Shown one piece after another: positions 17,867 to 27,334 of a stretch of 64,000 nucleotides of DNA; the first letter of the stretch is position 1, and each line of letters begins with the position of its first letter. The stretch comes from Oxalobacteraceae bacterium (lineage in GTDB: Bacteria; Pseudomonadota; Gammaproteobacteria; Burkholderiales; Burkholderiaceae_D). The translations under genes and the position numbers were made by a program. The stretch is from contig JAIXYM010000080.1 in assembly GCA_027490255.1 (NCBI GenBank), positions 1 through 64,000 of the forward strand. The letters are read 5' to 3'. The notes beneath the pieces are model-generated. The model was not told the origin of the DNA. It saw only the letters and a list, made by a program, of their open reading frames with translations, and made no database searches.

Positions 17867-18604
17867 ATGCGTGTTGGATTGCTGGTGACCTGTCTGGTCG
17901 ATGTCATGCGCCCGGAGATTGGCTTCTCTGCGCTCAAGTTGCTGGAGAGCGCTGGTTGCGAGGTGATCGTGCCCGAGCAGCAAACCTGTTGCGGCCAGCC
18001 TGCGTATAGTTCGGGCAACCGTGAGGCAGCCCGCGAGCTGGCGAAAAAATTCATCGAAGAGTTCGAAGGCTTTGACTACATCGTCATTCCTTCAGGCTCG
18101 TGTGGCGGTACGGTCAAGACGCATTACGACGACATACTGAGCGATCAACCTGAACTGCTGGCGCTGTACCAGAAGATCAAACCGCGTGTTTTTGAGCTGA
18201 CTGATTTTCTGGTGAATGTCATTCACCTCGATAAACTGCCAGCGCTCACGCAATCCAGCTTCAAGGGCAGTATCACTTATCACGATTCCTGCTGTGGCTT
18301 GCGCGAACTGGGTGTCCAGGCGCAGCCGCGTGAACTGCTCGCCAAGCGCGAGGGCGTGCAACTGACAGAAATGAATCAGGCACGGAACTGCTGCGGTTTT
18401 GGCGGTACCTTTGCAGTGAAGTATGGTGATATTTCTGCTGCGATTGTTGACGACAAATGCGACAACATTCAAGCCAGCGGTGCCGATGCAGTGGTACTCG
18501 GTGATCTCGGTTGCATGCTGAATATTGAAGGACGCTTGCGCCGCAAGGGGGATCACAAGACCCGTGTGCTGCACGTTGCCGAAGTTCTTTCAGGAGACGC
18601 ATGA
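17867..18604 (+). CDS. lutA: Lactate utilization Fe-S oxidoreductase subunit A
   Basis: A 245-aa protein with paired cysteine-rich (CCG) domains: CCGQPAYSSG near residue 41, HDSCCGLRELG and CCGFGGTF in the second half. These bind the noncubane or 4Fe clusters of LutA/GlpC/heterodisulfide-reductase relatives. The start RVGLLVTCLVD is typical for LutA. With LutB and LutC it oxidises L-lactate to pyruvate. GGGGAAAA lies just before the ATG. Its stop overlaps the lutB start (ATGATG), so translation is coupled. Confidence 0.95.
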   Translation: MRVGLLVTCLVDVMRPEIGFSALKLLESAGCEVIVPEQQTCCGQPAYSSGNREAARELAKKFIEEFEGFDYIVIPSGSCGGTVKTHYDDILSDQPELLALYQKIKPRVFELTDFLVNVIHLDKLPALTQSSFKGSITYHDSCCGLRELGVQAQPRELLAKREGVQLTEMNQARNCCGFGGTFAVKYGDISAAIVDDKCDNIQASGADAVVLGDLGCMLNIEGRLRRKGDHKTRVLHVAEVLSGDA

Positions 18605-20016
18605 TGCAAATCCAGTCGATGCATTTCAAAGCGCGTGCTGGCCAAAAGCTGGCAGACGAGCGTCTGCAGCAGACACTGAAAAAATTCTCGACTAAGTTCG
18701 TCGGTGCACGTGCGAGTGCCATCACCGAGCTAGACGATTTTGAAGCCACACGAGATGCTGCTGTCGAGCGACGCATGCGCGCGATCGAGAATTTGGATGT
18801 CTGGCTTGCGACCTTCGAGAAAGAAGCCACGCGCCGTGGTGCGACCGTGCTTTATGCAGAAACCGCAGAACAAGCTTCAAAGCTGGTGGTCGAGATCGCT
18901 AAAAAGCATGACGTTAAAAAAGTCATCAAATCCAAGTCCATGGTGTCGGAAGAGATGGCGCTTAACAAAGCACTGGAAGCTGCCGGTGTGACGCCTGTCG
19001 AAACCGATCTTGGTGAGTACATTCTTCAGATTAATGACAACGAGCCGCCGTCGCACATCATTGCGCCGGTGATTCACAAGGACAAGGAAGAAGTTGCTGA
19101 CTTGTTCGCCAAAGTGCACAACAAGCCCCGGCTGACCGATATTCACGAGATGACGCGCGAGGCACGCGAAGTATTGCGGCCCCATTTTTTGTCTGCGGAC
19201 ATGGGGGTCACCGGTGGCAATTTCATCGTCGCCGAATCGGGCTCCGTGGCGGTCGTGACCAACGAAGGCAACGAAGGCATGTGCACCATCATGCCGCCTA
19301 AGGTGCATGTCGTCGTGACTGGCATAGAAAAAGTATTGCCGACGCTGTCCGATCTGGCCACCGTCATGCGATTGCTCCCGCGTTCTGCCACTGGGCAGTC
19401 GATATCAAACTATTTCTCGCTGCTGACCGGGCCGCGCGCCAGTGATGAACAGGATGGCCCCGAGCATATGTATTTTGTGCTGGTGGATGCGGGCCGGACG
19501 GGTTTGATTGGGACTGAATTTCAGGAGATGCTGCGTTGTATACGCTGTGGTGCCTGTATGAACCATTGCCCCGTTTACAGCAAAATCGGTGGCCATGCGT
19601 ATGGCTGGGTGTATCCGGGACCGATGGGTAGTGTTCTCACGCCGTCTTATATTGGGGTCGACAAAGCAATGGATCTGCCGCAGGCTTCGACTCTGTGCGG
19701 TGAATGCCATGTCGTCTGTCCCGTAAAAATTCCTTTGCCGGATTTACTGCGTAAGCTCCGGGAAAAGCAGTTCGAAAAAGGTCTGCGTCCCGGCTTCGAA
19801 TACCTGGCTTTCGGAATCTGGTCTTTTGTTGCGCAACGTCCGGCGCTCTACCGTATTGCTATGCGTGTGGCAGCGCGCGCGCTCAGCGCGATGGGCGGTA
19901 CTCGTCGAATGATCAGCAAGCTGCCAATGGCTGGTGGATGGACCGATTATCGTGATATGCCTGCTCCCTCTGGAAAAACCTTCCGGGAACTTTATCGTGA
20001 ACGCAAAAGATCTTGA
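18601..20016 (+). CDS. lutB: Lactate utilization iron-sulfur protein B
   Basis: A 471-aa LutB. The N-terminal LUD-type part includes SKSMVSEEMALN and DLGEYILQ, followed by GGNFIVAESGSVAVVTNEGN. The C-terminal part carries two ferredoxin motifs, CIRCGACMNHCP and CGECHVVCPVKIP, each for a 4Fe-4S cluster. It transfers electrons within the lactate oxidase complex. Start is ATG 18601 or the next ATG 18604. It is coupled to lutA and directly followed by dgkA (3-bp gap). The third subunit gene lutC is separate at 5486. Confidence 0.96.
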   Translation: MMQIQSMHFKARAGQKLADERLQQTLKKFSTKFVGARASAITELDDFEATRDAAVERRMRAIENLDVWLATFEKEATRRGATVLYAETAEQASKLVVEIAKKHDVKKVIKSKSMVSEEMALNKALEAAGVTPVETDLGEYILQINDNEPPSHIIAPVIHKDKEEVADLFAKVHNKPRLTDIHEMTREAREVLRPHFLSADMGVTGGNFIVAESGSVAVVTNEGNEGMCTIMPPKVHVVVTGIEKVLPTLSDLATVMRLLPRSATGQSISNYFSLLTGPRASDEQDGPEHMYFVLVDAGRTGLIGTEFQEMLRCIRCGACMNHCPVYSKIGGHAYGWVYPGPMGSVLTPSYIGVDKAMDLPQASTLCGECHVVCPVKIPLPDLLRKLREKQFEKGLRPGFEYLAFGIWSFVAQRPALYRIAMRVAARALSAMGGTRRMISKLPMAGGWTDYRDMPAPSGKTFRELYRERKRS

Positions 20017-20019
20017 TCA

Positions 20020-20418
20020 ATGACGAACCGCGAATCGCCTGTTAGCCAGTACAAAAGCAAGTCTGGCCTCAAACGGATTTTTTCTGCCTTCTTTAATTCA
20101 ATGAATGGCTTTCGTACGGCATGGCGTTTCGAGCACGCTTTCCGTCAGGAGTTGGTTGTCGCCATACCGGGCATCATAGTGGCTGTACTGCTGCCGGTGA
20201 CTGTGCTAGAACGCGTTGCTTTGATCGCCGTATTGGTTCTGATGTTAATCACCGAGTTGGTAAATTCCGCTATCGAGGCGGTGGTCGATCGTATCTCGCT
20301 TGATCACCACGAGCTCTCTAAAAATGCCAAGGATCTGGGCAGCGCCGCCGTCATGCTGGCAGTGATTCTGGCTGTGCTGACCTGGGCCGCGATCCTTGGC
20401 GCGTTGTGGACGCGCTGA
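20020..20418 (+). CDS. dgkA: Diacylglycerol kinase
   Basis: A 132-aa small integral membrane kinase with three membrane helices. The hallmark segments are FNSMNGFRTAWRFEHAFRQE in the N-terminal amphipathic region and ITELVNSAIEAVVDR with catalytic Glu, followed by AKDLGSAAVM. It phosphorylates diacylglycerol, recycling the by-product of membrane-derived glucan synthesis. Slightly longer than E. coli DgkA because of an extra N-terminal tail. Three bases after lutB, so cotranscribed although functionally unrelated. Confidence 0.95.
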   Translation: MTNRESPVSQYKSKSGLKRIFSAFFNSMNGFRTAWRFEHAFRQELVVAIPGIIVAVLLPVTVLERVALIAVLVLMLITELVNSAIEAVVDRISLDHHELSKNAKDLGSAAVMLAVILAVLTWAAILGALWTR

Positions 20419-20452
20419 CTGCGCAATTCACAACGCAGCTACGTGCGTGACG

Positions 20453-21496
20453 TTACTGTCCGGGATTCATGAACTCTGCATGAATTTCATTCACTGCCTT
20501 GACCACGTCATCGGATAGCTTGATTGAATACGCATCGATGTCATACGCTAACTGCTCGATGCTGGTCGCCCCGATGATGGTAGAAGCAATGAACCATCTT
20601 GTATAGCACCAGGCCAGCGCTAGCTGGGTCGCTGTCATGCCATGATCTTTCGCTAAGTGCATATAACGCCGTGTGGCATCGACAACGCGTGGTCGCAGGT
20701 AGCGCGGACTCCAGTTCGGTGGGAAATGAGTCAATCGTCCAGCGGATTGTGGATTGTCGATGTACTTGCCAGTGAGCTGACCAAAGGCCAGCGGACTATA
20801 GGCCAGCATGCCAACGTTCTCTCGGTGGCAGGTTTCATCCAGGCCGCTCTCGAAACTACGGTTGGCCAGATGGTAGCCATTTTGTATTGATACGATGCGG
20901 GGTAGTCCCATGGTTTGGGACAAATGCACAAACTGTGACACGCCCCAAGCGCTCTCGTTGGAGACGCCAATATGGCGGATCTTGCCTTCCTTAATGAGCG
21001 CTTGCAAAACAGCGAGCGTTTCTTCGATCGCCACACATTCACGATCATGCGCAGGATTGAAGAATAATTGTCCAAAGACCGGTACGTTGCGGCTGGGCCA
21101 GTGCAGTTGGTAGAGATCGATGTAATCCGTCTGCAGACGTTTCAGACTGCTTTCGACAGCGGCGCGAATATTGGCTGCATCAAAATTGCTTTGCCCGTTG
21201 CGTATCCAGGTCATGGCTTTTGAAGGCCCAGCAATTTTGGTGGCCAGAATAATGTCTTTGCGACGCCCGGTTTTTTTTATCCAAGTGCCGATGATGCTTT
21301 CAGTGGCACCTTGTGTCTCTGCCCGTGGCATGACCGGATAGAGCTCTGCGGTATCAATGAAATTAATGCCACGCTCAAGCGCGTAGTCGAGCTGACTGTG
21401 GCCTTCGGCTTCGGTGTTCTGTTCACCAAAGGTCATCGTACCAAGGCATATTTTTGATACCTGCAGATCGCTATGCCCCAAATTTATTTTTTCCAT
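20453..21496 (-). CDS. Aldo/keto reductase, Tas-like
   Basis: A 347-aa NADPH-dependent aldo/keto reductase. The family tetrad is visible: Asp and Tyr in FIDTAELYP, Lys in LATKIAGP and His in LYQLHWPSR. The start MEKINLGHSDLQVSKICLG and the long loop MPRAETQGATE are characteristic of the Tas/YghZ-like group. Start 21496 is chosen; an upstream in-frame start would add about 25 unlikely residues. Substrate unknown. It is last in a minus-strand run aat-bpt-pyrD-AKR with short gaps. Confidence 0.92.
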   Translation of the reverse strand: MEKINLGHSDLQVSKICLGTMTFGEQNTEAEGHSQLDYALERGINFIDTAELYPVMPRAETQGATESIIGTWIKKTGRRKDIILATKIAGPSKAMTWIRNGQSNFDAANIRAAVESSLKRLQTDYIDLYQLHWPSRNVPVFGQLFFNPAHDRECVAIEETLAVLQALIKEGKIRHIGVSNESAWGVSQFVHLSQTMGLPRIVSIQNGYHLANRSFESGLDETCHRENVGMLAYSPLAFGQLTGKYIDNPQSAGRLTHFPPNWSPRYLRPRVVDATRRYMHLAKDHGMTATQLALAWCYTRWFIASTIIGATSIEQLAYDIDAYSIKLSDDVVKAVNEIHAEFMNPGQ

Positions 21497-21540
21497 GCTT
21501 GTCTCCGTCTGTTTATTTTTATGAAGTTTTTTTGATGTCA

Positions 21541-22584
21541 TCAATGGATGCTGGCGCACGCGGAAGCGCATTCGATGACCAGTTCGGGTCCGCGATAAAT
21601 CAGCCCGGTATAGAGTTGGATCAGACTGGCACCCGCGGCCATTTTTTCACTGGCATCCGCACCACTGAGAATGCCGCCCACGCCAATGATGGGAATTTCA
21701 CCTTGTAAGACCTGATGCAGCGAGCGAATTACGCGCGTCGACAGATCGCGAACGGGCGCACCCGACAAGCCTCCAGTTTCATTCGCATGAGTCAAACCTT
21801 GTACCGCATCACGCGTGATGGTGGTGTTGGTGGCGATGACACCATCAATGCGGTTCCGTAGCAAGGCGCTTGCGATAGTGTCGATCTGCTCATCATCCAG
21901 ATCCGGTGCAATTTTCAGCACCAGTGGAACGTAGCGTCCGTGTTTATCGGCCAGCCGCGACTGCGCCATTTTGAGCGCGGAGAGCAGTGCATCGATTTCG
22001 GAGGCCTGTTGTAGTTGACGCAAATTTTTTGTATTGGGTGATGAGATATTCACCGTGACATAAGCGGCGTAGGGATAGACTTTATTTAGGCAATACAGAT
22101 AATCGTCAGTCGCACGCTCTATCGGCGTATCTGCATTTTTACCGATGTTCAGGCCAAGAATCCCCCGTTCCTCCTGATAGAAGCGCGAGGCCTGCACGTT
22201 ACGCACGAAGGCATCGACGCCGCCGTTGTTGAATCCCATACGATTGATCAACGCCTGCGCCTCGGGCAGACGGAACATGCGTGGTTTTGGATTGCCGGGT
22301 TGGGCGCGCGGTGTGACAGTACCAATCTCAATAAAGCCGAAACCCAGCGCGGCTAGTCCGTCGATGTAAGCGCCATCCTTGTCCAGCCCGGCGGCAAGCC
22401 CCACCGGGTTGGGAAAAGTCAAACCCATCACTGTGCGCGGATCCGGCGCTGGTTGAGGCAGTAGATTGGTCAATCCAGCCGATGCGGCAAAACGCAAAGC
22501 GGGCAGTGTCAGGTCGTGAGCTTTCTCGGGGGCGAGCGAGAAAAGGAGCGGGCGAGCAAGCGAGTAAAGAAGTTTGTTTGACAC
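21541..22584 (-). CDS. pyrD: Dihydroorotate dehydrogenase (quinone), class 2
   Basis: A 347-aa enzyme starting with GTG. The class 2 N-terminal membrane-associated helices ([20 protein letters not shown]) come first, then the FMN barrel: [45 protein letters not shown] and the C-terminal [11 protein letters not shown]. The catalytic Ser of class 2 is in the NISSPNT region. It oxidises dihydroorotate to orotate in pyrimidine synthesis, passing electrons to ubiquinone at the inner membrane. It follows bpt by about 50 bp. Confidence 0.97.
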   Translation of the reverse strand: MSNKLLYSLARPLLFSLAPEKAHDLTLPALRFAASAGLTNLLPQPAPDPRTVMGLTFPNPVGLAAGLDKDGAYIDGLAALGFGFIEIGTVTPRAQPGNPKPRMFRLPEAQALINRMGFNNGGVDAFVRNVQASRFYQEERGILGLNIGKNADTPIERATDDYLYCLNKVYPYAAYVTVNISSPNTKNLRQLQQASEIDALLSALKMAQSRLADKHGRYVPLVLKIAPDLDDEQIDTIASALLRNRIDGVIATNTTITRDAVQGLTHANETGGLSGAPVRDLSTRVIRSLHQVLQGEIPIIGVGGILSGADASEKMAAGASLIQLYTGLIYRGPELVIECASACASIH

Positions 22585-22634
22585 GATCGGCGGGCGTTAT
22601 GAGAAGGCCCGAGGATTGTACCTCTGCGCCAGAT

Positions 22635-23366
22635 TTATTCGGCGGGCAGCGATTCCCAGTTTCCGTGGCGCAGAGCTTCGATAGGACTGAAATTGACTTT
22701 GTAGGCCATTTTCGCGCTCTCTTCGATCCAGTAGCCGAGATAAACATAGGGTATGCCGAGCTGCCTGGCCTGCTCGATTTGCCACAGGACGTTGTAGGTA
22801 CCTAGGCTGGATTTGGGCAAGTCCGGATCAAAGAAGGTGTAAACCGATGACAGACCATCGTCGAGCACATCGATGATGCTCACCATCCGAAGTTCGCCAT
22901 TGGGTTCACGGAACTCCACCAGCCGGGTGTTGACTTTGCTTTGCAAAAGAAACTGCGCGTACTGGTCGCGACTATCCTGATCCATTCCTCCACCCGAATG
23001 ACGCACCGACTGGTAACGCAGATAGAGTTCATAGTGCTCATGCACATAGGCCAGCCGAGATACCCACGTCGACAGATGCTGATGCTGTTTCCATGAGCGG
23101 CGCTGGCTGCGGCTGGGGATAAAGTCCGCTACACGCACGCGCACTGGGGTGCATGCCTGGCAGCCATCACAGTAGGGGCGGTAGGTAAAAATGCCACTGC
23201 GTCGAAAACCGTTTTTCACCAGTTCGGAGTAAACGTCCGCGTTGATCAGATGCGAAGGTGTTGCTACTTGAGAGCGCGCCTGTCGGTCATCAAGGTAGCT
23301 GCACGGATAGGGCGCCGTCGCATAAAACTGCAGCGTCGAAAAGGGCAGGTCCTTGAGATGTGTCAT
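22635..23366 (-). CDS. bpt: Aspartate/glutamate leucyltransferase
   Basis: A 243-aa protein homologous to eukaryotic arginyl-transferase but of the bacterial Bpt length. The N-terminal [10 protein letters not shown], the Cys cluster [13 protein letters not shown] and the C-terminal [11 protein letters not shown] are standard. Bpt adds Leu from leucyl-tRNA to proteins starting with Asp or Glu, making them N-degrons for ClpS/ClpAP. It is encoded next to aat, which modifies Lys/Arg N-termini, so the whole leucylation branch of the bacterial N-degron pathway is in one run. Confidence 0.96.
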   Translation of the reverse strand: MTHLKDLPFSTLQFYATAPYPCSYLDDRQARSQVATPSHLINADVYSELVKNGFRRSGIFTYRPYCDGCQACTPVRVRVADFIPSRSQRRSWKQHQHLSTWVSRLAYVHEHYELYLRYQSVRHSGGGMDQDSRDQYAQFLLQSKVNTRLVEFREPNGELRMVSIIDVLDDGLSSVYTFFDPDLPKSSLGTYNVLWQIEQARQLGIPYVYLGYWIEESAKMAYKVNFSPIEALRHGNWESLPAE

Positions 23367-23439
23367 TCGGTGGAGTGGCGGTCTGCAACCATAAGCAGGA
23401 ATTTACACTGATCGTACCGAAAAGCGCAAAGCTTTGCTT

Positions 23440-24174
23440 TCATGCTGGCTCATAGAACATCAGTCTGGGTACCCAATGGGTGATCGCCGGCTGTGCAATA
23501 GCCGATTTCATGTGGGAAATGAATGTGGTGCGCGGCATAGTCCGCCCCCCCAGAGAGGCCAGATGGTTCGTCTCTTGTTGGCAATCGATCAATTCGACAT
23601 CCTGGTCGCGCAGGAATTCAACCAGGTAGGCCAGCGCTGTCTTGGATGCATCGGTTGTTCTGGCAAACATTGACTCCCCATAGAACATGCGTCCGATGCA
23701 GATGCCATAGGCACCACCTACCAAATCATTATCCAGCCACAGCTCCGATGAATGGGCATACCCCAGCGCATGTAGCTGACAGTAGCCCGCGACGATCTCT
23801 TCCGAAATCCAGGTGCCCGAGGATCGCTCACGCGGAGCCGCGCAGGCCCGGATCACTGACTCAAAGGCGGTATCGAAGCGCACCTGCCAGCGGCCACCCG
23901 TGCGCATGCTCTGATCCACTTTCCTCAGGGTTTTGCGCAAGCTGTCTGAAATCTTGAACTCTGCGGTAGGTAGCACCATGCGCGGATCGGTACTCCACCA
24001 AAGCACCGGCTGGTTCTCTGAAAACCAGGGAAAAATGCCGTTTCGGTAGGCATCCAATAGCCGCGATGCTGACAGTTCGGCGCCCGCCGCCAGCAATCCA
24101 GGCGCCCCCTCTGCCTCGGTCAGAGCCTCGCTGACATCCGGAAAAGGTGTGTCTTTCTCGAGCCAGGGGATCAT
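23440..24174 (-). CDS. aat: Leucyl/phenylalanyl-tRNA-protein transferase
   Basis: A 244-aa Aat enzyme. Conserved motifs: [73 protein letters not shown] and the ELIDCQQ segment (each visible in order). It transfers Leu or Phe to N-terminal Arg/Lys, feeding ClpS/ClpAP. ATG 24174 has GGTGAGG upstream; an in-frame TTG at 24186 is less likely. First gene of the minus-strand run to 20453. Confidence 0.96.
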   Translation of the reverse strand: MIPWLEKDTPFPDVSEALTEAEGAPGLLAAGAELSASRLLDAYRNGIFPWFSENQPVLWWSTDPRMVLPTAEFKISDSLRKTLRKVDQSMRTGGRWQVRFDTAFESVIRACAAPRERSSGTWISEEIVAGYCQLHALGYAHSSELWLDNDLVGGAYGICIGRMFYGESMFARTTDASKTALAYLVEFLRDQDVELIDCQQETNHLASLGGRTMPRTTFISHMKSAIAQPAITHWVPRLMFYEPA

Positions 24175-24361
24175 TCGCCTCACCAAGATAGATGAATATT
24201 TGCACTTATTCGGTGCGATTTATCGTGATGCATATTTCCGTTTATAAAAATTTGTTTATATTCAATGACTTAAAACATTGCTAGGAGGGCACCAAAGAGG
24301 AACGGATATTGCTACCAAGCAGTCTCGCTGGCTTATTTATGCACATAAACAGGGAGTTGTC

Positions 24362-25564
24362 ATGGATTCATTCCGCAGCGGCGCGGATACGTTGTTCATT
24401 CTGCTTGGCGCCATCATGATTCTGGCGATGCATGCCGGATTTGCATTCCTCGAACTTGGCACGGTACGCAAGAAAAACCAGGTCAATGCGCTGGTGAAAA
24501 TATTAGTCGATTTCGCCGTATCAACCATTGCTTATTTCTTCGTCGGGTACAGCATTGCCTACGGCGTTAACTTCTTCAGCAGCGCCGAGGTACTGGCCCA
24601 GAAGAGCGGTTTTGAATTGGTGAAGTTTTTCTTTCTGCTGACATTTGCCGCTGCGATACCGGCCATCATCTCCGGTGGTATTGCCGAGCGCGCACGTTTT
24701 CATCCGCAGTTGGCGGCCACTGCGCTGATGGTCGGGCTGATCTATCCGATCTTTGAAGGGATTGCCTGGAATCAGCGCTTCGGCATACAGGCATGGCTGG
24801 AGGCCAGTTACGGCGCCGCCTTTCATGACTTTGCTGGTTCGGTGGTGGTCCATGCCGTTGGCGGCTGGGCAGCGTTGCCGGCCGTGCTTCTGCTGGGGTC
24901 TCGCCGTGGACGCTATTCCAAAGATGGCAGCATTTCTGCCCACCCACCTTCTAGCATTCCATTTCTGGCACTCGGGGCCTGGATACTGGCCGTGGGCTGG
25001 TTCGGCTTCAATGTCATGAGCGCTCAAACTCTGGACAAGATGAATGGACTGGTCGCGATGAATTCGCTCATGGCGATGGTGGGCGGTACGCTGGTCGCGG
25101 TTGTCATTGGCAAAAACGATCCAGGCTTTGCTTATAACGGACCACTGGCCGGACTCGTCGCTATTTGCGCTGGCTCCGATCTGATGCATCCACTCGGCGC
25201 ACTGGCCACCGGAGGTATCGCCGGCGCCATCTTTGTCTGGTTGTTTACGCTCACTCAAAACCGCTGGAAAATTGACGATGTACTCGGCGTTTGGCCTTTG
25301 CATGGCTTGTGTGGTGCATGGGGCGGTATCGCGGCAGGCATTTTTGGCGCACAAGCGGTTGGTGGTTTGGGTGGTGTATCGCTGATGTCTCAGTTAATAG
25401 GCACAGCGTTAGGTGTAGCTATTGCAGTGGTGGGGGGGGTGCTGGTCTATGGTCTTTTGAAAATCACCGTAGGAATACGGCTTGATCCTGAAGAGGAGTA
25501 CGAAGGTGCTGACCTCTCGGTGCATAAAATCTCGTCGACAGCAGAGCGCGAAACCAGCTGGTAA
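24362..25564 (+). CDS. amt: Ammonium transporter (Amt family)
   Basis: A 400-aa membrane protein with about eleven helices. Typical Amt motifs: LGAIMILAMHAGFAFLELG, RKKNQVN, the pore region with conserved His (FHDFAGSVVVHAVGG and the later WPLHGLCGAWGG twin-His partner) and the GGIAERA loop. It conducts ammonium across the inner membrane. ATG 24362 is chosen for the GGGAG just upstream. No glnK gene lies beside it, unlike many glnK-amtB operons, and I found no good sigma-54 site upstream. Confidence 0.95.
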   Translation: MDSFRSGADTLFILLGAIMILAMHAGFAFLELGTVRKKNQVNALVKILVDFAVSTIAYFFVGYSIAYGVNFFSSAEVLAQKSGFELVKFFFLLTFAAAIPAIISGGIAERARFHPQLAATALMVGLIYPIFEGIAWNQRFGIQAWLEASYGAAFHDFAGSVVVHAVGGWAALPAVLLLGSRRGRYSKDGSISAHPPSSIPFLALGAWILAVGWFGFNVMSAQTLDKMNGLVAMNSLMAMVGGTLVAVVIGKNDPGFAYNGPLAGLVAICAGSDLMHPLGALATGGIAGAIFVWLFTLTQNRWKIDDVLGVWPLHGLCGAWGGIAAGIFGAQAVGGLGGVSLMSQLIGTALGVAIAVVGGVLVYGLLKITVGIRLDPEEEYEGADLSVHKISSTAERETSW

Positions 25565-25567
25565 TAC

Positions 25568-26140
25568 TCAGCTACTGATACGCATGCCCGGCGCAATGTC
25601 GAGTGCATGCACACCAAACGACTGACCGTCGCGTGATGCGGCGAGGTCTGCAAAAAACCGCTTCAGTGTATGCGTGACCGTGGGGAAAGCAAGATCGCCC
25701 CACGGTATTTCCTGCTCTTTGAACAACCGCACTTCCAGACTTTCAACGCCTGCGGCGAAATCAAGATCGCACAAGCGCGCGCGATAGAACAGATGTACTT
25801 GATGAACATGCGCGACGTTGAGCAAGCTGAACAGATCTAGCAATTCGATTCGTGCGCCGGCTTCTTCCAGCGTTTCGCGTGCTGCTGCCTCAGCGGTTGT
25901 CTCACCGTTTTCCATGAAGCCTGCCGGCAGTGTCCAGTAACCCCTGCGTGGCTCGATTGCGCGACGGCAGAGCAAAACCTGCGCACTGTCGCCCGCATCC
26001 CATAGCGGTATGCTGCCGACGACCATCTTGGGATTTTGATAGTGGATTTCGCTACAGCTCTCGCAAACATAACGAGACCGAGTGTCATCAGGCGGAATCC
26101 TGAGTGAGACGACGTGACCGCAGCTGGGACAGAAATTCAT
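25568..26140 (-). CDS. NUDIX hydrolase with N-terminal zinc ribbon
   Basis: A 190-aa protein. Residues 4-31 form a zinc ribbon (CPSCG and CESCS). The Nudix box is complete: GFMENGETTAEAAARETLEEAG (shown here as family pattern Gx5Ex7REUxEEx), preceded by RRGYWTLPA. The layout resembles NudC-like NADH pyrophosphatases and ADP-ribose pyrophosphatases, but it is shorter than NudC and the substrate is uncertain. It is convergent with amt, with only 3 bp between stops and no terminator in the gap. Confidence 0.92.
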   Translation of the reverse strand: MNFCPSCGHVVSLRIPPDDTRSRYVCESCSEIHYQNPKMVVGSIPLWDAGDSAQVLLCRRAIEPRRGYWTLPAGFMENGETTAEAAARETLEEAGARIELLDLFSLLNVAHVHQVHLFYRARLCDLDFAAGVESLEVRLFKEQEIPWGDLAFPTVTHTLKRFFADLAASRDGQSFGVHALDIAPGMRISS

Positions 26141-26228
26141 TCGGTAGCAGGTAGTGAGAAATGCCAGAGCAGATCTCGATTCAAGGTGTGTGCCGAGTTT
26201 AACATTCGCTGCGACGATAGAAGTTAGT

Positions 26229-26257
26229 TTGCATTAGCCGCAGATAGTCTGTATAGT
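26229..26257 (+). promoter_or_regulatory. Candidate sigma-70 promoter of tRNA-fMet
   Basis: TTGCAT at 26229-26234 and TATAGT at 26252-26257 with a 17-bp spacer. Transcription would begin a few bases before the mature tRNA 5' end at 26271. Confidence 0.6.
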
Positions 26258-26270
26258 CCCATCCTTCAGA

Positions 26271-26347
26271 CGCGGGGTGGAGCAGTCTGGCAGCTCGTCG
26301 GGCTCATAACCCGAAGGTCACAGGTTCAAATCCTGTCCCCGCAACCA
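26271..26347 (+). tRNA. Initiator tRNA-Met (anticodon CAT), 3' CCA encoded
   Basis: A 77-nt cloverleaf. The acceptor starts with C and ends ...CCCCGCA-ACCA, giving the unpaired C1/A72 that marks bacterial initiator tRNA. The anticodon stem has the three consecutive G-C pairs (CGGG-CTCATAA-CCCG) needed for P-site entry. The T arm CAGGTTCAAATCCTG is standard. The gene has its own promoter and terminator. It lies a few kb upstream of the rimP-nusA-infB operon. Confidence 0.97.
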
Positions 26348-26368
26348 AACATCGTATCAAATCACAAC

Positions 26369-26397
26369 AAGCCCCTGATCTTCAGGGGCTTTTGTTT
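26369..26397 (+). terminator. Intrinsic terminator of the tRNA gene
   Basis: AAGCCCCTGA-TCT-TCAGGGGCTT stem followed by TTGTTTTT, about 20 bp after the tRNA. Confidence 0.93.
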
Positions 26398-26449
26398 TTC
26401 TTTCGTTGACGCGTTATGGCATCGTGGCTCAGCGAAAAGAACTCTTGCT

Positions 26450-26923
26450 TCAGCGCTTCTTGAACTTCAGTTTTTCCATCAGGTCATAGGCGTCCGAAAG
26501 TTCATTGCCTGAATCGCCTTTTTCAAAATCGCATGTCATGCTGAAGGGCTTTTTGATGCCGTCGACGGTCAGCTGCACCGAGATACCCTGGGGCGTGGAA
26601 AGACTGTATTCGACCTTACCGCTTGTAAAGACCACGCCTTTCATCCACTGCGAGCTGCTGGGTCCGAATTGTTCAAAGAAAATTTTAGGCTTGGGAGATT
26701 TTTCGTTAGGCAGCGTGATCTCCACTTTTTCTGGCGTGCCGAATTTGTAGAGGATCTGTTTTTGGTCGGTCTTAGATTGACAGAGTGACACTGATTTTTT
26801 GGAGTCCTCCAGCTGGCAGCTGAACAGTGATTTTTCGTCGGGTGAGCAAAGCGATGCTGCGTTGACCGAAAGGCTTGCCATAAGAATAATCCCGGCAAAA
26901 ATAGACGTTTTGATGACTTGCAT
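26450..26923 (-). CDS. Secreted protein of unknown function
   Basis: A 157-aa protein with a clear signal peptide (SIFAGIILMASLSVNAA). The mature part is small, basic and strand-rich, with four or more Cys residues early (LCSPDEKSLFSCQLEDSKK, then LCQSK) and one near the end (MTCDF), so disulfides are likely. I do not recognise a family. It is monocistronic and transcribed towards the tRNA-fMet terminator. Its start has a GAGAACC-like weak SD on the minus strand. Confidence 0.75.
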   Translation of the reverse strand: MQVIKTSIFAGIILMASLSVNAASLCSPDEKSLFSCQLEDSKKSVSLCQSKTDQKQILYKFGTPEKVEITLPNEKSPKPKIFFEQFGPSSSQWMKGVVFTSGKVEYSLSTPQGISVQLTVDGIKKPFSMTCDFEKGDSGNELSDAYDLMEKLKFKKR

Positions 26924-27334
26924 TGTGGTTCTCCAGTCTTTGAAAAATAGTCTGCCTCGATATATTAGCCTCTGTGGGCCACAGGTCCCGCAAGCTGCCT
27001 ACGCGCAAGCGGGGCAGCGATTTCGGCAGCCTTCATTGGTGCACTGGCGTGCACCGTAGCCCGCCGGAACCCTCACGATTGAGGCAATGACAATCGGTTC
27101 GAAGTGCCCTATAATGCGCCCCATCGCTGGGACCAGCGTGGCGTGATCCGGCGCCCTGTCGAATTCCCAAGCCTTACACCGGTCAAGACCGCAGCAGTCG
27201 CCCCAAGAAAAATTCTACAACCGCGGGCGCTGATTGCCAGCAACAAAACCCATGCCTTACCCGTTTCAGTCTGGCTGACGCGGGCTTAGGATTGAGCTTC
27301 TCACTGCAACCAACTCGTATTGTACGAATCGTAG
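26924..27334. other. Intergenic region holding the scpB promoter and a long leader
   Basis: No protein gene is supported. It contains a small inverted repeat at 26972-26984 (CTGTGG-G-CCACAG), a good promoter at 27087-27115 and about 210 nt of untranslated leader before scpB. The leader starts with hairpin CGCTGG-GA-CCAGCG (27125-27138) and ends near TCGTA-TTG-TACGA (27316-27328 region). Confidence 0.6.
27087..27115 (+). promoter_or_regulatory. Sigma-70 promoter upstream of scpB
   Basis: ATGACA (27087-27092) and a consensus TATAAT (27110-27115) with a 17-bp spacer. The expected start is near 27122, leaving a leader of about 210 nt before the scpB ATG. Confidence 0.75.

Noticed and set aside
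24187-24361. Possible sigma-54 promoter for the ammonium transporter
   Set aside because: No GG-N10-GC match with flanking consensus was found in the upstream region.
27104-27289. 61-codon frame in the scpB leader
   Set aside because: No SD, no conserved motif and biased composition; the promoter -10 overlaps its start, so it cannot be translated from that promoter as written.
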